Shown: positions 38,886-50,261 of the stretch, piece by piece
How the letters are laid out: each line of letters opens with the position of its first letter
How positions within the stretch are numbered: the stretch's first letter is position 1
DNA from: Cunninghamia lanceolata
Lineage: Eukaryota; Streptophyta; Pinopsida; Cupressales; Cupressaceae
Assembly: GCA_027924645.1 (NCBI GenBank)
Contig: BSBN01000254.1
Span: 15,880,501-15,944,500 of the forward strand
Direction of reading: 5' to 3'
DNA length: 64,000 nucleotides
The notes under the pieces: model-generated
Seen by the model: only the letters and a program-made list of their open reading frames with translations
Told to the model about the DNA's origin: nothing
Databases searched by the model: none
Translations under genes and position numbers: made by a program

Positions 38886-40135
38886 TGTTAAGGGAAAATT
38901 AGATCTAAATGAATAATCAATATAATATATCAATAATACCTAAAACTCAATGAAATAATGAATAAAGAAGGTTAATCAAATAAAGAACAATATAATGCAA
39001 ACCTCCTTTAATTCTTAGCTTCCATTGATCGCCTATTACAAATGATCTTGTCTATGAATATGGCCCTCAGAAGGTGCACTTCCTTTCTATAATTCTAAGA
39101 TGTCAAATGGGAATGACTATGATAGTTTTGCCATGAAGATGAGCTTCACAACAATGATAATAGTGTGATAACATGTTGATCGCAAGCAATAAAGGAATTG
39201 GTGCCAAAAGCACACTGTGATTCCTGCAGAGTAAGTTTACTTAAAGCCTGGATGAATGAAATGGAAGAATAGGGTTCAATTTATAGACTTTGAGAGAAAG
39301 AAGATCAACGGTATAAAAAGAATGAGAAGATCAATGGTTAAGAATAGTTGAGAGGATGTGCACGAATAGAAAGAAGACATGTGTCTTTCTCTATTTTACA
39401 TGAGAGGAATTAATAAAATAGAAGAATGAGTTAACTGAAGAGATTAATCAATTAAAATAATAGATTAATCAGTTAAGATAATAAAACTAGAGGATGGAAA
39501 TTGCATGAGGATGAGAAGATATTTTAGCTCAATTAAATAGTTAGAATATTCGATTGCATGTGCATAAGGATTGAATTATATTTAGAAATAACTCAATTTA
39601 GAAGAAAGTGACAACTTAAATAAAAGATTTGATTTATTTAAATTTAGAGAAAATATTATTGGAAGAAACAATTAAATAATTGGTATTATTTAATTTAGAA
39701 TGATTTTGAAAGAACTAGAAGATAAGAAAGTAAATTAAATAAATAAATTTATTTAATTGTTTGGGCATAATTTGGAAGAATAAATAAAATATTTGATTAT
39801 ATTTTATTTTTAGAGATTGAGAGGATTTAAATAAATTTGATTGATTTATTTAAATTTGGAAGAATGATTTGATTTAATTAAATAATTAAGAATGATTTGA
39901 TTTAATTAAATAATTAAGAATTATTTAATTGTTTGGAAGAATTTAATTAAAGAAAGGATTTTATTTAATTTTGACTTTAGAAGAGGTAATTAAATATTTT
40001 GATATTTAATTAACTTAGAGGAATATAAATCAAATAAATAATTTTATTAATTTATTCATTGATAGAAGAATTAGAATGAAATAAATATTAATAATATTTA
40101 TTTAGACCGAGTCGTGTCATTTTTAGGTGTATACA
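38886..40135 (-). repeat. 5' LTR of element B
   Basis: The copy next to the primer-binding site. The plus-strand ends are TGTTAAGGG and TGTATACA. It aligns with 30231-31453; most differences are transitions, with a few small indels. Confidence 0.85.
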
Positions 40136-40140
40136 CATAG
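40136..40140. repeat. Target-site duplication CATAG, right of element B
   Basis: Exact partner of 30226-30230. Confidence 0.9.
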
Positions 40141-41125
40141 GACTAAACAAAATTAATCTCTCTTTGAAGAATTGGGTGAATTCTTTCGTTTCTTGCTCAG
40201 ATAAAGATTCTTCTAGATGGATTATCTTCGGGTTGTTTTTTGTGCCAGTGTTCACTGGTTCTACTGGTTCTATTAAAACTTAGTTCCTCTACTGATGTGT
40301 AGAGTTGGGGAAAGTGTCAATCCTTTCATCCTTTGGCATCTCAAAGAGGTTTTCACTATTAGATTCATCCTTTATTTTATCTTTTCATGATCTAATATTG
40401 TCGTAGAGCGGTTTTCACCATTAGATCCATTTTTTTTTTCTTTTTGTGACTAAAAGGCTTGGCACTCTCTCCAAAATAAGCCATGTTATTGAGTTCTATA
40501 GTGAAGCTAGCTTTAAGATATCCTTAAGGTAAATGATCCCTTAGTTCTAGATAGTCCATAATAGCATCATGATTTTGTAAGGTATCGAGTTTAAGAGCCT
40601 CTTGTAGTTCCCAATCTATAAGTTTGGGATGCACTAGTGGAAGAGGATCATTGGGTTGGTCTAACTCAAGGGTAATGATGGTTAGGATGGAAGAGCTCTC
40701 TAGGTTTGTGGGGGTATGTACAAGGTTTGAAACAATACTCTCCTCAATATTATCTATCAAGTGGGTCATCTGACCTTCCTCATGAGACTCACTCTCTATA
40801 TTATGCAAATCAAACTCTAGTGGTCTAGACCTTGAACTTTGTCCCTCATGGTGTGTATTGGTGGAGCTATATGATTGAACTACATCAATACCTTTATTTT
40901 CATAAGATAACCTATAAAGATTGTCCCATTCCTATTCATTAGAGTTTGTTTCAATTCCCTCTTGCAATTTGTGAATTTGTTCCACTAGATTGGTAGTAGC
41001 CTTTTCCATGAATTTTCCTTTATACCCTAGCCCTATAGTGTCTTTGGTCAATAAGGAAGAAGGTTGTATGGGTTTGATGACACCTTTTCTCAAGCCTATG
41101 GGACTATGACCATCATATCCCATTA
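40141..41125 (-). pseudogene. Element D polyprotein, part upstream of RT
   Basis: The minus-strand frame 41123-40932 reads MGYDGHSPIGLRKG, then IGLGYKGKFMEKATTN, a G-patch of the kind found in plant Ty3/gypsy elements. A spacer follows at 40808-40524 (acidic, Leu-rich). From about 40240 come KIIHLEESLSEQETKEF and FFKERLI, the usual lead-in to reverse transcriptase. The sequence then meets element B. On B's far side the text resumes as YVHIPGLDLDL with one copy of CATAG removed. There are stops and a one-base frame change near the junction. Nothing before 41125 could be assigned to protease or gag. Confidence 0.7.
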
Positions 41126-42181
41126 TTTGAAAGATAGTGAAACCTGGGCCATATTGCTCAGTTGATAATTGTGGTTGTTAATCTTGTGACTTGGACTCAC
41201 TATCTTCTTCCTTATATAGTTGTTGTGCATTTTCTGCACACTATTTCAAAATTCAAGGCAATATAGCATAACAGTTTCCAAGCACATATCAGTCACTATG
41301 TAATAAGTTGAAGATGCATTAATGAAACAATGAAGATATAGATCTTTAAAGCGTGGTGGCCATTGACAGAGCCAAACTTTAGGGCTCCAAAAGTAGTCCC
41401 TTAGTCACCATAAGATGAAGACTAGATCCAACAGCTCACAACATTTTCAAATGAAACAAGTGGAAGCCACCACGTGTTAGCATGGTAGCGTTTTGAAAAC
41501 CTAAGAGAAAAGATGCTTCCAAAAAGATGCACAAAGTGCCATGTGGTAAGGTGGTTATAAGCAATAAGTATAGCATCTGGGAGTGGCACAGAGTGCAACA
41601 TGTCTTCTTTTAGTTTGCAAGTTCTAAGGTGCCACAAAAATTCACCACGTATCTTCGGTTGTGTTTATTTTTGAAAAGTTTCTACCTATTGTCAGAGAGC
41701 ACCAAGTGTCACTACCATAGGGCTCTGAGGAGAAGCTTTTGTTTAAGGAAGCCAAAAGGCACACCAGTGTGCCACATGCCCCTTTTTGCAAATATGCGGA
41801 GTCTGCCCCATGTCCCTTCCTTTTGATAGTAGGGGAGTACTATATGGTGGGTCGCAAGGTGTTTTGTCTAATGTTTCTAAGCACTAGAGTGTGCCACATG
41901 TCGCTACCATGCGTGTTTGAAGAAAAAGAAATAGAAGAAGCTTTTGAAGGCATGCAAGTCTACCATTTGTCCTAGTTTGAAGCTCTCCAGTGTCGCCATG
42001 TGTCAGTAGTATAAAGAGGTAGATTTTTTCTAAGTGTCAATGCATCATCTATTCTCCTTATCTCAAGGGAAGCTAAGCTCAATGAAGCAGAAGGTGCCAC
42101 GCAACATTTTTAGAGCCATTTGAAGCTTGCAGAGGAAGCTACTTGTCTCAATAGAACTGATGGTTGTGGGGCAATATTTTT
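41126..42181. other. Unassigned region with scattered GTGCCACATGTC-like words
   Basis: No coding frame is recognised. Degenerate copies of gtgccacatgtc recur on the plus strand, for example near 41540, 41700, 41780, 41892, 41990 and 42095. This may be the remainder of D's 5' side or another repeat. Confidence 0.4.
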
Positions 42182-42593
42182 TTCCATGAGATCTTCACTA
42201 TAAGGTGATATCATTTGTGTTTTCAAGTATTTATCATTTGGATTTCACCTCTCCCTCACAAGGGAACACTCTCTCTCTCTAACAACAATCTTTGGAGGAC
42301 TTGAATGTCTCTCCAGAGCTTGACTGAGGGAAGCCTCTAAACACCACAACCACCTCCCTATTTTTCCATGATTGCAAGTTATAGGTTGAAGAAGCAAGAA
42401 AAGTGGAGTTGTAGGAGAGTGTTGTAGAGTGATAGAATTGTAGATCAGAGTTGAAAATAGGGGCCTAAACTCAGGCACCTACTCATTAGTCCTCCAGATC
42501 TTGCAATGGAAAAATCTTTGAGATAGTAGGAATAGGTTACAAATTGAGTTTCCATATCTCGACAAAAATTAGGGCATTGGACTAGGGCGTCTG

Positions 42594-43678
42594 TGTTGAT
42601 AACTGAGAGGGGGGGTGAATCAGTTATCCTAAATATTTAACTTTCTGTGCTTTCTAAATAGTTAATGCAACATCAGATTCTATAAGCAAGCATAACTATG
42701 AAATGTAAAAAACACCAATACACATGACACAATGATTTTGACATGGAAACCTTGCTACAAACCATGGAGTGTTTAACCCAAAATATTATTCTCTGTTAGA
42801 AGAATAGAAGATACAAAATGGCACTTTCCAATTAGGGCTCACTGCCTGAGCACACTGCTCACAAGAGGCTCACTGCCTACAAATGACTTACTATTTACAA
42901 GAAGAAAACTTGAACTGATAAAAAGCATCCACACATGCTGAAGTTTAGTTCCGGTTTAAGCTTAATAGATTGATCTACAGCACTTCATTCTGACTCTTCT
43001 TGAGTGTTGTTGTCCTCTTACATTCCAAACCTATTTTTCTGCCTTTTATTTATTCTTCTGCTCTTATTCATATTTCCACACACACAAGTACTTCCTTCAC
43101 ATCTAAATAAATCTTGTATATATATCTGCACAAGTGATTTCAACACTTTTCTAGTCAGCACCCAGAATAGTCAATATTATCTCAAACTCTGGTCTGTCAG
43201 CTGAATCCTTGCATACCAAGTAATGCAGATTAAGGATATGCTTGTAGAAGTCTTCAATCATGTCAGCCAATCATGAATGATACCTTAGGAACGTTTATCA
43301 CCATCAGCATCTCATCCAGAATAACTTCTGATGCTCTGCCTGTCAGTTCTTCCTCTGTCTGTTCTACTAAACTAGACCCCAATACTTGAATGTTTATATC
43401 TCTTTATTCTTTTATCACTGGAGGTTTAATTCCTAGAATCTATAAGTCAAGGTACTCCTCTTGACATTACCAAATCTGTACTTCACTGAAATACTTCCTT
43501 TGAGAAATCTAGACCTGACTGTTAAACCTTTCCACATACTCTGTTCTTGCTCACCGGACCACACCACTCTTCAATCTGACTTCCGATATAGACCCACCAT
43601 GTCCTGTAGATGTGTGGGAAGAACTTTGTTGCCATCAATGACAACAATTATGAAGCTCCAATGTGTCTCTTGCCAACA
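42594..43678 (-). repeat. 3' LTR of element C1
   Basis: Begins tgttgataactgag and ends cttgccaaca (TGTTG/CAACA ends). Preceded by GTCTG at 42589-42593, as in C2. Compared with the C2 LTRs it has a short deletion near 42773. Confidence 0.85.
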
Positions 43679-43693
43679 ATCTCCCCCTTTGGC
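43679..43693 (-). other. Polypurine tract of element C1
   Basis: Minus strand CCAAAGGGGGAGAT lies directly before the LTR start TGTTGG. Confidence 0.75.
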
Positions 43694-43918
43694 ATTGATG
43701 GCAACACTTAGTGAAAAATGACTAAGTGTTATACTATACTCCCCCTTGGCTGATGCTCTGTCTCTATGTGCATTTTCTAGAGCTCCCCCTTAGCTGGGTT
43801 CCTCATTTTTTACTGCTCATCACTCCCCCTTTGACATTAATGGCAAAGGGTAGGGTCTGCACATCAAAATTTTCAAAATTTCAACTATACTTGGCCGCAT
43901 AAGTACATACATATAGCA

Positions 43919-46900
43919 TACTTACATATACTGAAGTATGTCTGCAAAAGTTATCTTCAATTGGATGAATTCTGTTGCCCAACTTTGTTTCATCCTGGCC
44001 AAAATTGAGATGTGACCACTCAACAGGAATGCAAATGCATCTACCCTTTTTAGATTTGTCGGATCACTGGTCTGAGCTTCTTTTACAGCGTCATGCATGG
44101 CCTCTAACTTGGGGATAATTATCCCTCTGATTTCACCCAACCTGCTTATTCTATTTTTCTTTTCCTTCTCCAGCTTCTTGATTTCATTCAAGACTGCAAT
44201 ATTCTGACATTCTTGATTTATTATGGAAGATAAGAGAGGATCAAAATTCTTTGATAGATTTGTCAGTTTGTCCTCCTATTCTTTTACTTTCTTCTCAATG
44301 TTCAATGTTACTTTGGACCATGATAAACAAAATTTGTACATTTCTCTACCATCTTTAAGAGTATTTTCTAAGCTCTTTATCCCTATACTCATATTCCTCC
44401 TATCATTAGTTATTAACCCTTGTACCTCTGATAATCTTTTGGTCAAAAATTCCTTCTGGACCTTATCTTCTGCTGCCTTCTCTAGGGAATCAAAATGTGT
44501 GTTAACACTATTTAATAGAGTTTTAAGATTACCAGATAAGGAGGCTGAGGGATCTTTCTAAAAAGATGGCATAATATTTTTTAACACTCCGGATGCAGCT
44601 GCTATAAGCTCACAGTCTTCCATGTGAGACTTCAGGAGTTTTCCGTTGGCCTTTGCATTAGCAAACGAAGCTATCTTCATTGTTTGTACCGGAGATAGAG
44701 AGTCAAAATCAAATGGCCCTTTTAGTAGTTCCGGTTCATCAATCTCCATAGTTTCTTTTGTCAAAAATTTCTTGACCGATTCTGCAGTGTCTCTTGCTGG
44801 AGACAGATTCTTCTTTCCTTCTGCAGTCACAAAACTATCTCTTGGAGCTTTCTTTCCTTCCACAACCTTTGTACTCTTATATTCATTTTCCTTCACCTCT
44901 GCTTCTTTCTCCTTTATTCTTTCTTCTCCTTTGGATCTAGAGTCAGCAAGGGAAACTAGAGGAGTGATGTTTGTATGTTCATGCACTTCCTTTTTCAAAA
45001 CAGAGGATTCCAAGTCCTTATCCTTTTCTGTACTGGTGTCCATGGTTTGCTTAATGGATTCTTTTTCAACACCTGTGGCCGAAGGATCAACACCCAAGTC
45101 CTCTATAATAGGAAGATTGAATTTTTTGAAGGCATTCCAAAGGATCTCTTCTATTTCCTTGGCTACCTTTTCAGTCTCACCAAGCATGAGCTAATTCATT
45201 TTGGCTTTGCTTCTGAACTCATCCTTGCAATCTTTGAAGATCATATTCATTTGCTTTGAATCGATTGAAGGATATAGGTGAATAGCTATCTGTTCCTAGA
45301 TTTCTAGATCTTTGGCTTGGGCATTGTTCTTCCTTATTTCAAGTTCCTTCTCCAAGCTTTTGGGGATTAGAGATATAATTTTAATGAATGCTTTGTTGTA
45401 GACATTTAGATACCTGACTGTGGCATCTTGTAATATCTTCTGATCAGCTTCACCATAATCATCATAGAATTCAACCATTGGCTAAAGATTTCTGTCCACA
45501 GTGGCTGATTTTATTATGTCATCAATGTGAAGAGTAGGTTTTTCAACATATTCCTCTGCCTTTTCTTCTTCTCCTTGACCAGTAGAGGGTTCACCAGATG
45601 TTTTCTTCTTTTTATTCATTTTCCTGACTTCTTCATCAGATTTAGTCTCCTTTTCATCCCTTTGACTCGCATAAGCTCTTTTGGCTTTTGTCTTTGTTCT
45701 TTTCTCTCATTTGCCAGATGATTTTGCTTCCGGTTTGGTTGACCTTGAGCTTTTAGCAGTGGTAGGTGCAAATCTCTTTGATGATCTGGTCTGGATGGGA
45801 GATTTTACTAGAACACTTTCCTCGCTTTTCTATTCTACCTTCTTCTCTTCCTCAACCCTTTCCATCTTTTCCCTATTGGCATCAAGTGCCTCTTTTGAGA
45901 TGCCAAAGCCTTTGGCAACTTCTTCAACTTCTTTTCTCACCTTCCTCTTGATCTCTGGCTGCCTTAGCTCTGTATGAATTTTCAAACTTAGTTCTTCAAA
46001 GGTTCCAAATCTTTCTACCTTTGGATCCTTTGGCTGACTTAGCATGTGTTGAACATGCAGCGCCATAATTTGTTCATCAACTTCATACCCCATCGGCATG
46101 ATCCATACTATTCTTGGTTCCACTACCTCCATAAGGCACTGATCAGTTTCTACCATAAAGCATATTGTATCTTTATGTTTTTCAACTAAATATTTGGGGA
46201 TTCTCTCTCTTGCTTGCATCATGCTCTAAAAATTCTTGAAATAGCCCCAGAGAGCTATATTATGTGCCTTGGCATCGCCAAGCCCATGTATATAATCTCT
46301 GATTTGAATAGCTACTGGTCTATTATTCTGCCACACCCAGCCATTGGATTCGGGAAGATCATTCATGTAATAAAAGAATAGGCAGAGTATCAAGCCACCA
46401 TACTTGAAGGAGTTCTTGTCCTTCTTTATCTTTTGTAGATTTTCCAAAAGTTGGGTTAGAAGAAGTTCACATAGATCATAGTCAGCATTTTCTTTTAGCA
46501 TCTAATAGGCTATATAAACCGCAGTTCCTGGTACTGAGTTTTCCCTACTAGAATGATAAATCTTGTAACCAATTATCATGGATGCAAATTTGACATCCGG
46601 ATCAGAGATGTCTTCAATTGTCATAGCTCTCTTGTCAAATTTTGATCCGGTTGCATCGCTTATTGTTTGATTCTTGATAGATTTGAGAACAGGTATCCCA
46701 CCAAATGAGTGCAGATCAGTTACTGCCCTAATTACATCTTTGGTGATTTTAAATGGTCTATTCAACCATAATAAATTGTCATGCACTCTACTAAACACAT
46801 ACCAGACCCATTCATCTTCTTCAAAATAGGGGAAATGAATGCACTGAGCAAAATGCTTTTCTTAGATGGCTTTATATTGAGGTTTGATCTCAAAAGAATC

Positions 46901-47128
46901 ATCTATTAACTACATGTGATAGATATTCATTAACTTTGATTTGCCAAATTCTTCAATGCTTGCATGAATGTAAACCCTAACATCGTCTACATGCAGAACC
47001 CCATGCGGAATGCTTGAAAATGTGCCTAGGGGATCAACTTCTAGAGATTTATATGGATGCTTCTTAAATTTAGGATGAGGTCTATCAGAGATCTTCACAA
47101 TATTCAGAGTATCCATTTCCAAAAGCAT
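43919..47128 (-). pseudogene. ORF2 of element C1: about 1,070-codon protein, unknown family
   Basis: One minus-strand frame runs from MLLEMDTLNIVKISD at 47128 to ADILQYM and a TAA at 43919, broken only by in-frame stops. By rough residue: 1-330 globular (FPYFEEDEWV, RPFKITKDVIRAVTDL, YGGLILCLFFYYMNDLPES); 330-480 a segment with GYEVDEQIM and a Lys/Glu-rich coiled coil; 480-620 basic then DDYGEADQK; 620-820 a charged disordered part; 820-1070 coiled coil (NEIKKLEKEKKNRISRLGE). I recognise no RT, RNase H, protease or integrase motif. The N-terminal third faintly recalls plant putative-transposon-protein ORFs, which is weak inference. Several stops are TAG where C2 has CAG. Confidence 0.6.
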
Positions 47129-47754
47129 TTTACAGAGAGATATTCAGCAATGAAAAATACCTTTTTTATTTTAAGTGTTTGTTGAAAGAGCTAGATTTGA
47201 TTAGCTGGATGAAACGATTTCAATGGCTGATCTTGAGATTGAGACTGTTTGATGTGGAGCTCCTTTTTCTTTTCTTCTTGAGTGCAAATGAGCAAATGAT
47301 GAACGAATGAACTCTTTTATTTCTGAAAAGCCATAATTTTCACCCTGCAATATAAATGCACAACCTAATTCATTCTAGTTTTCCTTGTTTATCTTATTCA
47401 GAGACATAACCTTTTCAAATCACTGAGACAGACTTTAAAGTTCTTTTTGGAGAATAGTGATAATCCACCTTTCACTAATCATTTAATCTATCCGCAGATC
47501 AAGATTCCATTATTTGAATCATGTTGGGTTTAACTGTGAGAGACCTACTTCTCACCGAATGACTAAGGAATCAGATAAGTCCTCTACCTGTTTAAGACTT
47601 CTTGAGGATCTTTCATATCTTAATCACAATTTACTTGGATATTTCTCTGAGAGCCCTTTAATCTGCAATTTTCCTTGTGCCAATTCCGGCACCAATTGAC
47701 TGGCTAAGGGATAATGTTTTTCCTTGAGACTCCCCCTGAGCCAAAGCTCACTTT

Positions 47755-48768
47755 TTAGTTTCCGGAAGGAATATCAGCACCAGAGTCTGGTGTAGATCCA
47801 TCCCCTATATTCTCTGTACTTTTCTTCACCCAAATCTTGTTCATTTCATTTTGAACTTCATCCACATTCACTTTTTGTTTTCCCTTGTCTTGATTCTGAT
47901 TATGATGTGTCGGACCTCTTTTGTCCTAATTCTTGCTTCTACAGAATTTGACAATATGACCGGATCTATTGCAAATTTGGCAGTATGACTAGATCTATTG
48001 CATGTTTGATTGATATCCTCTTGATCTGCATTGATTTGCCATGTGACCCATTCTATTGCATGAAAAGCATCTACCATTGAATGAATTGTTCATTTGCATA
48101 TTTCTGCATTCATGAGATTTGTGGCCATACCTTTGACAGTTGAAACACTGTCCAGAGAAGGATGTATTAGTTTGATTCATTCTCTTTTTGCATTGATTAG
48201 CTCTATGACCAAAGTTATTGCAGTTGTGGCAATATCCATTGAAGGATGGATTTCTTTGAGGATTAGGTTGCCTTACCGGAGGTCTTCTAGGCCTGTTCCT
48301 TAGATTTTCTGATCCAAAAATCTTCTGATCGGATTTAGAGCTTTCTCCTTTCTCATATCCCAAACCATACTTGTCATCTACCCTCTTTTGACTTTCAAGA
48401 AGAACTTCAAGTTGAGTAGAAATTATCTTGAATTCCTCTTTATATTCATTTGCTATTTGAAGATCCCTTTTAAGAGAGACAATTTGATCCTCAAGTTTTT
48501 CTTCATTATATTTAGCATCTTCAAGATCAGATTCAAGATGTCTGATAATTCTATCCATCTTGTGGAAATCTTTTGATTTTTCCTTGAGAGATTGTCTTAG
48601 ATCATCTTCAGATTTTCTTTTCTCTTCAATCTCTTGGGTAAACTTTATAACTCCTGATTCCATTTCATGTCTTACCATAATGATTTCTTTTGATAACTTT
48701 TCACATAACTTGGTTTTCTCCTTCAGATCTCCACTTGTATCATTGGCTTCACCTTGTCTTGCCAGTAG
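47755..48768 (-). pseudogene. ORF1 of element C1: coiled coil plus four CCHC zinc knuckles, 5' truncated
   Basis: The minus-strand frame 48678-47995 encodes a long coiled coil (EIEEKRKSEDDLRQSLKEKS, LESDLEDAKYNEEKLEDQIV), then a basic Arg/Pro linker. Three CX2CX4HX4C knuckles follow: CHNCNNFGHRANQC, CFNCQRYGHKSHEC and CFSCNRMGHMANQC. After two stops a fourth, CQICNRSGHIVKFC, is in the same frame. The frame ends at SGN and TAA near 47755. Such knuckles bind RNA in Gag-type nucleocapsid proteins; the coiled coil could drive assembly. No capsid domain is seen. The 5' end is lost at 48768, where the duplication ends. Confidence 0.75.
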
Positions 48769-49185
48769 CTAATTTTGAGGATAACATGTACCTAGGGATA
48801 TGATATTTTAATATATTTAGGTGGATACAAATGAACTCTATTCAAGCACTCTAATTAAATATCATCCACTTTAATGGTCAAGTAGCCAATAGCAATTTTA
48901 CACCTCATTCACAACAAAAAGTGGTAAATATTTGTTTGATAGTTATTGGCCAAATTTGACTTTTGAGTATTGATGTGGATGATATTTAAATAGAAGGATA
49001 TCCTACAAGTTGTTTGTCTAGAAAATGTTTTTATCATATTTGATTGTTAGTCTGATTAACCCTATAAAAGATGTACCATCCATATATGTATATGCTTACA
49101 TATAGTTATACCATGAATAGCCATTGACCCATCGAAGAAGGTTAAAATGATCAATACCATCCATATGACAAATTTATACAAAATA
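48769..49185. other. Unassigned AT-rich sequence
   Basis: No coding frame or known repeat. The stretch near 48900-48945 loosely resembles 6900-6990 (catccacttcaat, aaaaagtggtaaa). Confidence 0.3.
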
Positions 49186-50261
49186 GAGATGCGTTACAAC
49201 TATATTTTAAAAGGATGTGAAGAAATACCAAATCTTGATTCAATGATACAAATAAGCTTGACCTGACTAAATGTACTACCATGGAAGCCGACTAGAGAAA
49301 AAAACAAAACACAAGAAAGAGGAAGAATAGCTGTAGTTAATGTATCTCTATCTCACAATGGGTGATGTTGATCATTTCAACATTTGCTAGTTGTTTTTCA
49401 TGCAGAGAAAAACAAGTGAGTTGATATGTCCACACCGCCCAACTACAGAGTTTTATCAGCATTTGGCTACATTAGAGTAACATAATATATCTTAAACTAC
49501 CACTAAATTTTAAAACCCCATCAAAGTCACCTAATATAGCTTAAAATGAATCACGATGAAGGAAAATGATAGTCCTGGTCAAGCAAATTGAATTTATGGT
49601 ATTGACAAAAGTTATTTATGTTATCTTTGGTCTAGGGAATCTTCCAATAGAGAAAGAAAGAGGAAGTTACAATTTTTGAAGGTGTTCCCAATTTTCATAT
49701 ATGTTTGGTCAAGCATGGCATTAGAAAATAATGATATGCAAGTAGGGTATAGAGACGTGTTACAACTACATTATCACAGGATGTGAAGAAATACCAAATC
49801 TCAATTCAATGATACAAATAATCCTGACCTGAGTAAATGTACTACCATGGTAGCCACCTAGAGAAACAATCAAAACACAAGAAAGAGGAAGAATAGATAT
49901 AGTTAATGCATCTCTATCTCACAATGGGTGATGTTGATCATTTCAACATTTGCTACTTGTTTTTCATGCAGAGATAAACAAGAGAGTTGATATGTCTACA
50001 CCACCCAACTATAGAGTTTTATCAACATTTGGCTACATTAGAGTAATAGAATATATCTTACACTACCACTAAATTTTAAAATCCCATCAAAGTCACCTAA
50101 TATAGTTTAAAATGAATCACGATGAAGGAAACTGATAGTCATGGTCAAGCAAATTGAATTTATGGTATTGACAAAAGTTTTTTATGTTATCTTTGCTCTA
50201 GAGAATCTTCGAATAGAGAAAGAGAGAGGAAGTTACAATTTTCCAAGTTGTTCCCAATTTT
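49186..50261. repeat. 566-bp tandem duplication
   Basis: 49186-49751 and 49752-50261 align closely (phrases such as tctatctcacaatgggtgat and gagttttatca). The second unit ends shortly before the end of the first. Further partial copies lie at 52585-52915 and 53325-53420. Confidence 0.85.

Larger units (their letters stand above)
30231..40135 (-). mobile_element. Element B: complete LTR retrotransposon lacking pol
   Basis: Two direct LTRs (30231-31453 and 38886-40135) bound a 7.4-kb interior. The termini are TGTTAAGGG and TGTATACA on the plus strand, with CATAG duplicated on both sides. Orientation is minus: a primer-binding site lies next to the right LTR and a purine tract next to the left LTR. 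The interior has tandem repeats, one long broken ORF with a G-patch, and a non-coding 3' region shared with element D. I found no RT, RNase H or integrase, so its movement probably depended on a relative such as D. By eye the LTRs differ at roughly 7 percent over their first 235 bases, so the insertion is old. Confidence 0.85.
15300..41125 (-). mobile_element. Element D: Tat-type Ty3/gypsy retrotransposon, degraded and interrupted
   Basis: On the minus strand, from high to low coordinate: a G-patch-containing region (41125-40930), a spacer, reverse transcriptase, two RNase H domains, integrase, a long 3' region with an antisense plant-mobile-domain ORF, a polypurine tract, and the 3' LTR (16482-15300). 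Two RNase H domains and an extra antisense ORF are hallmarks of the Tat lineage. Element B (30231-40135) is inserted near the start of RT and LTR E (26206-27225) in the integrase. A further 4.6 kb at about 20790-25430 has no counterpart in B. The 5' LTR, gag and protease were not found beyond 41125. Confidence 0.75.
42182..48768. repeat. Duplicated segment, copy 1 (with element C1)
   Basis: Aligns with 55938-62545 in direct orientation at a nearly constant offset of about 13.76 kb. It includes about 410 bases of flank outside the LTR. The match starts at ttccatgagatcttcac and ends near ccttgtcttgccag, inside ORF1 of element C. It is not explained by two independent insertions, because flank and target site are identical. 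Confidence 0.85.

Noticed and set aside
44646..45194. Open reading frame of 182 codons on the plus strand
   Set aside because: It is the antisense shadow of the Lys/Glu/Ser-rich part of C1 ORF2. The matching frame in C2 (58422-59057) is also antisense, and its product is a Ser/Phe-rich sequence with no domain.
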